From assembly GCF_034702125.1 (NCBI RefSeq), contig NC_085868.1, forward strand, positions 45,651,328 to 45,715,327: a stretch of DNA of 64,000 bases. The letters are read 5' to 3'. Positions 55,201 to 61,863 of the stretch are shown piece after piece. Below the pieces are notes generated by a model that searched no databases, was not told the origin of the DNA, and worked only from the letters and a program-made list of their open reading frames with translations. This DNA is from Engraulis encrasicolus. Its lineage: Eukaryota > Chordata > Actinopteri > Clupeiformes > Engraulidae. Both the position numbers and the translations under genes were made by a program. Numbering within the stretch: the first letter of the stretch is position 1; each line of letters begins with the position of its first letter.

Positions 55201-58200
55201 AGAAGGTGGAACCCACCTCAGAGAACTGGATGGATGTCGGTGAAGGGACGGGTCCAGAGGCTGGGAGAGGAGGGGCAAGAAAGGGAGAAGATCAGTTGCA
55301 AGCACATACAACTAGACACAGTGCTGTTAGTTTTTTCCATATATTTTGCAGGGACATGCAACATTTAGTGTTTGTTAGAATGTGATTAAAATTTAATTTC
55401 CAACCTTATTGTAGTTTAGCGTGGTTTCTGTTTTCTATGATCTTATGCCTACTCAAAGCTTCACTCCCTTCATTATAATACACCATTACAATACATTTAT
55501 CAGCTACCACACTGTTATTGTATTTGTTTTGTAGCACTGCCATCATACAGTAAGTTAACACTGACCATCAGTTCCTCTAGTTGCCTGCTTGCCCAGCAGG
55601 GTGGGGAGGGGCGTGCGGCCCTGTACTGGGATGACCTTGATGGTGTACTCGGTGTTGGGGCTGAGGTTGGGGATGACGGCGGTGGTGTCGGTGCCGCGGG
55701 GTGCAGGGTACAGCTCGCGCTCGCCCTCCAGTGGGCTGGTGTACAGTACCCGGTAATAGGTCACACGCTCAATAGGGGCGTCCCAGCTGATGTGGAGAGA
55801 GGTCGTGCCCACGTTGGTGAAGGTCAGATCCGTCAGGTCGGGGTGGTCACCGCTGCCAGCTGGTGGAGAAAGACATAGCAGAGTGTACTGTAAGCTTGGC
55901 ACGGCCATCCTAATCCTGTAATCCTGGTTTGTTGATAATCAGTGTTGCCAGATGTGTCTGATCAAATCCCGCCCAAAAGGTGTTCAAAAACCTCCAAGAG
56001 GCGCTAAATTCTGTGGGTAAGCACCCAATCTGGCGACACTGTTGATAATAGTCTTGAACAAGACTTGCAGCAATGATTAAAATTGACTTATTATGATAAA
56101 ATGATTTGAGTTCTATTCACAAGAGCTCAAAATCAAGACTAAATCCAGGTCACCGCTGGCACCGTACATGGCAGAGGTCCTGTAAGCTTGGCATAGCCAT
56201 CCTATTTCTATGGTGCATTTCTCGAAAGCGTAGTTGTTAGCCAGTTGGCAACTTCGGTAGTCGCCAATGGCAAAAATTGCATTGCAAACAACAAAGTAGC
56301 TAACACAGTTAGGAACTATGGCTTTGAGAAATGCACCCCTGTTTTGTTGATAATAGTCTTGAATAGGATTTGCAGCAATGATTAAAATTGACTTATTATG
56401 ATAAAAATGATTTGAGTGCAGTTCACAAGAGCTAAATATCAAGACTAAATCCAGGATTAGGCACTGTATGAGTACTTACTTACCAACCTGCAGCATGTGG
56501 GAAATATAGAGATAAAAACATTTCAGTACACTTGGGTCTGCCATCTCTCATCTCATCTCATCTCATCTCATCTCATCCTGACCATCAGCATTCTAAATTC
56601 CACATTATATTCTGTGGAACCCAAATTGATTTATCATGTTCATACTCCAAACGCCCCTGTCACACCTGATGTGTAAAATGCCATTGTTACATTACACTTA
56701 GCTGACACTTTTATTTAATGTGACTTACAGGATTTTTTTGCCTCCACTTTATTTTTATGAACTGTTCAGATTTTTTATTTACCCGAAAAAATTAAGTGGG
56801 AGCAAAAAATCCTGGTCGACACTGACTTCTTCACTCTTATCTTGTCATTTCATTGTCCTACTCCCAGATCAGGCTTTTTTTCTGGATGTGTGAGTTTTAA
56901 CCTACGCCACGCCCCCCATGTTAATAATAATACCCACTGATGGGTCCTCGGGTGGCCTCTGGTTAATAACTCCCCCCACCAACCTGGCGCATCAAAACTC
57001 AAACCCGACAACCTTTGGGCGAAGTCTGACGCCCTAGTAACCGCTTACCCATGACTGAAACCGCTTACTCATGGCTGCCCCTGTTGTACTGTAGTAGTAT
57101 ATCCACCCTACATAAAGACAAACACTGTATTCCACAATACAGCAATCAGCTGGAGGAGTCAGAGAGGCATAGGGGAGGCATAGGGGAGGGGGTTGTATTT
57201 ATTTATCTGTCATTTTATGTATTTATTCTGTTCTTAAGTCCTGTCTTTGTATAGCACCCTGACCACTTGAATTTCCCTTTTTGGGAAATTAAAGTTTACT
57301 TTGACTTTGACTTTGACTTTACCCACCGATGGGTCCCCGGGTGGCCTGCTTGCCCAGCAGCTTGGTGAGCGGGGTGCGTCCCTGCACGGGGATGACCTCG
57401 ATGGTGTACTCGGTGTTGGGCCTCAGGTTGGGGATGAAGGCGGTGTTGTCTGTGCCGCGGGGGGCAGGGTACAGCTCCCGCTGGCCCTCCTCGGGGCTGG
57501 TGTACAGCACGCGGTACGAGGTCACGCGACCGCCGCTCGGCGTCTCCCAGGACACGCGCAGGGAGTTGGTGTCCACGTCGGTGAAGGACAGGTCCGTGGG
57601 GCGGTCACCGCTGCCAACTGTGGGAGAAATTAAGATAAGTAATTTAAAGGTGCACTGTGTAAGATAGTGGCACAGGGTGGCCAGAGTAGGTATTGCAACT
57701 ATGCAGCTCATTGAAACTGTGCTGCCTATTGCCAAATTTGATCTTTTCATGAATATTTTCTGAATAATAAACCAATATTTACTGGTATGACCAAAGCACA
57801 GTAAGTTTTGCAGCTAAAATTTCTATTTCTGGAAATTCAAAATGGCGGACCATGGAGAAGATCCCCCTTTTCATGTAAGGAAAGTGCAATTTTCTCAGTC
57901 ATGATGGTGGTGGTTAAGTATTTGTTAAAAAGGTAACATTTGTGAATGGGCAGCATGGATTCTGGAAATTAACTACTAAAAATATTACACGGTGCACCTT
58001 TAATAAGTTAATAAGTTCATTACAAGTGCTGAATGGGGACATATTTGGAGACAATTTGTGGTGGCTCAGACCATGAAAAGAAAATGAACAGTACTTGGGG
58101 GTCAAAGACGTGCAAAATGGCATCGTCATTCAGAGTAACGGATACCTTCTGCTGACTGTAACGGTAAAAAAACATGATTTTAAAATTGTTTCAAGTGAAT

Positions 58201-61200
58201 GGATGACAGGCGAGGCTTTCATGAATTCACTGGAAAAATAAATAAATAAAAAGAGTCACGTTTTTTACAGTTACAGTCAACAGGTATCCGTCACACTGAA
58301 TGACAATTTCATTTTGCACGTCTTTGACCCTTGGGCAACTTTGGCAACCAATCCAACATTACTCTCTAGTGACAATAACAGTGTCTGTGAAGTGTGTAAT
58401 CAAATGTAATGACATACAATACTACGGTGTAACGTCATGTAATAATCCATAATGTATTTACCTATCCCTGTGTGAATTGCTGCCATAATGTACACTATTT
58501 ACCTATCCCTGTGTGAATGGCTGCCATAATGTACACTATTTACCTATCCCTGTGTGAATGGCTGCCATAATGGATTTCCCTATCCCTGTGTGAATGGCTG
58601 CCATAATGGATTTCCTTATCCCTGTGTGAATGGCTGCCATCATGGATTTCCTTATCCCTGTGTGAATGGTTGCCACCCACCTGCTGTTGGTCCCCTAGTT
58701 GCCTGCTTGCCCAGCAGGGTGGGGAGGGGCGTGCGGCCCTGTACGGGGATGACCTTGATGGTGTACTCGGTGTTGGGGCTGAGGTTGGGGATGACGGCGC
58801 TGGTGTCCGTGCCGCGGGGAGCAGGGTACAGCTCGCGCTCGCCCTCTAGTGGGCTGGTGTACAGCACCCGGTAGTAGGTCACCCGCGTGGTGGGGGCGTC
58901 CCAGGAGACGCGCAGAGACGTGGTGCCGACGTCGGTGAAGGAAAGGTCGGTCGGCTGGTCAACGCTGCCAACTGGTGGAGGAGGAGAGTATTAGTATCAC
59001 TACCACATTAGGCAAGGCAAATTTATTGTATGGGCTGTGAGTTACATGGAGTGTGTTACAATATGCAGCCTTGCCTCCTCCACTTGTGCTTGTTTCCTCG
59101 TACCAGGAAGCAATATGTCATGATGACATCACTGACAACAGCATTATATTTCAATATCTTGCAAAATCTCAATTGTAAACTCTTTTTCTCATTTGCAATT
59201 GGGATGGTGAATGAAAAACAGTCCCTCAAAAGTTGTTGTGGCTAGGCTGACAGCTGGGAAACTTCATCGTTTTCTCCATGGAGGAGGGGCCAGGAGGCAG
59301 GGCGAGGAAACAAGCATGAGTGGAGGAGGCAAGGCCACATATTGTAACGCACTCATGATCTTGTATCTTGCCTATGTTGTCTAGAAGCATTTCTTTTGTC
59401 TTTTGCACCTAAGTTCGCCATAATCATCTTACCGGTAGTGGCCCTGTCAACCACAGGCGTGCTAACCCCATCCTTGCCAATGGCCTGGACACTCACGACG
59501 TACTCCACATTGGGCGTCAGGCCGGTAAGAGTCATCTTGGTGGTCTCTGTAATGGGAGACATATCAATAAGCAGGGGTTTCAGCGTAAGAACACAGAAAA
59601 TAGTCAAGTCAAGTCAAGTCGGTTTTATTGTCAATTTCTTTACATGCACTGGTCATACAAAGAATTGAAATTACGTTGTATGACCAGTGCATGTAAAGAA
59701 ATTGACAATAAAACCAACTTGACTTGATTTGACTAGACCATTTTCTGTGCACTGCAGAGCATTAAGAGCATGTTTGGACAACATGGAGGATTAATTACAT
59801 TTGTGGGAAAGAGTAGAAGTCCGCACACTCCACACTCCAGAAGTCTGCACACTCCACTTTGAACATTTATTCAGGTCATACAACGTTACGTACAATTTCA
59901 AAGTGGAGCTACAGTGTGCAGACTTCTACTCTTTCCACTTTATCACCCAGTGAGCAGACGGAACGTCTTCTGATTGGCTGAGCAGGTGTCCTTTATTCCC
60001 CAGTAGCAGGACACCTATGATGTCATGCGGGCGTGCGGGCGTCCAAAAACTTTTAAACTTTCTGGCGAAGTGCCGTTACTAGTTCTATCGCATCTGGTTG
60101 TCAAGTCAAGACCGCGTCGTTAGTTCTATCGCATCTGGTTGTCTAGTCAAGACCCCGTTACTAATTCTATCGCATCTGGTTGTCAAGTCAAAAACCCAGT
60201 CGTCAATTCTATCGCATTTGGTTGTCAAGTCACCCCAACATTCTGTGCGCGTCTTTACATGTCTCCGATAGAGGCGCGTCTCACTAGATTAGGAAGTGGT
60301 TCCCATAGCAACGTACCAAGCGCAGTGGTGAATCTACCTTCTCACGAAGCCTTAGATCAACATATTAATAAATTAATACTTAAATGCTGGTAACCGGGTG
60401 ATAAGCGGAATAGCGGCCTTCGAGGTGTCCCGATATCAAGGGAAAATGGACTTGGCGAAGCGAACAGCCCTTCGGCTGCGCCGTCGGGCTGTTTAGAACG
60501 CTTCGCCTCGTCCATTATTTCCCTTGATATCGGGACACCTCGTCGTCCGCTATTCCATACATCAGATACGCCTCTGCCCTGCATCGGGCCTCAGAGAAGT
60601 GGGATGTGCATACTCTTACCTTCTGAAGGATTCATTAAATTTCCCTATATTTTATTCATTTGTTCCACAGTCTAAAATAATAGTGTTTTCAGTACATGGT
60701 TTTGTTACTGTTGAATGGTTTCCAGTATGGTACATAGTTCCGTGGTTCTGTAGTTTCTGAATCTGAACTTGTTGATACATTTAGGTGGTCTGTTAACTGC
60801 TTTGCTGTGTTACTGGTTACACTTTATTTTAATGGTTCACTATTACAGTGGATCAACCACATTAGGTACAGTGTACTAACTAGTGTAACCATATTTAATA
60901 CCATATAATACCAGTGTAACACCATGTACCAATTTTGTACTTACATCTATAGTTAGGGTTAGGGTTAGGATTAGGGTTGGTACATGGTATTACACTTGTA
61001 TTACATGGTATTAAATATTGTTACACTGGTTATTACACTGTACCTAATGTGGTAGGTCCACTGTAATAGTGAACCATTAAAATAAAGTGTTACCGTGTTA
61101 CTTTACTCACCAGGGCCAACCACCTCAGAGAAGGTGGGTCCCACTCCGTCCTTGGGGGCTCCGGTGACCTTGTAGCCGGTGATGGGTCCCCTGGCGGGGC

Positions 61201-61827
61201 TCCAGTGCACCGTGAAGGCGTTGTCTTGCACGTCCGTCACGTCCACGGCGGAAGGAGACGGAACATCTGAGAAAAGCAAAGACAGGTTTAGAGAAAGCTT
61301 AACATGGTAAACACTACATTACATTACATTGCATTTGGCAGACACTTTATAACCAAAGCAACTAATGAACAAGGACATAATCATAGTCCGCATCAGTAGC
61401 AGATACAAATTGCACAGGAAATATACAGAACAACAAGTGCAGATGCAAAGAAGGGTTAGTTTTTGTTTTTGTTTTTTTAAACATGCTTTCTTCACATCCA
61501 TGGATTGGGTTCTCAAACTATATGCAGCATCTGTTATGGTTTTTTTTTTGTTACAGAGGGCAGAGTCCTCCAGGTATCAATTTGAAGCAAATAAGGTATC
61601 AATTCAAAACACAGTATGGCCTGTCTTCGGTCTTTCAGGAGCTAATGCCTCTTTTCCACTTTTCTGGTAGGCCGACAGCTCAACAGCGTGACTTGGCTGC
61701 TGCTACAGCTCAATTGTGAAGCAAAAAGTAGTGGCCGAGTCACGCTGTGTCAAGCTGTAGGCCTACCAGAAAACCGGCAGTGGAAAAGAGGCATAAGATA
61801 CCTGTATACCAATGCAAATCTAATGGC

Positions 61828-61863
<36 letters not shown>

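Noticed and set aside
57301..57667. Plus-strand open frames over EDA-like exon b
   Set aside because: Antisense shadows; the minus-strand frame has FnIII motifs and correct junctions.
60075..60235. CRISPR-like repeat-spacer array
   Set aside because: Four directly adjacent 42-bp units without unique spacers, in a vertebrate genome.
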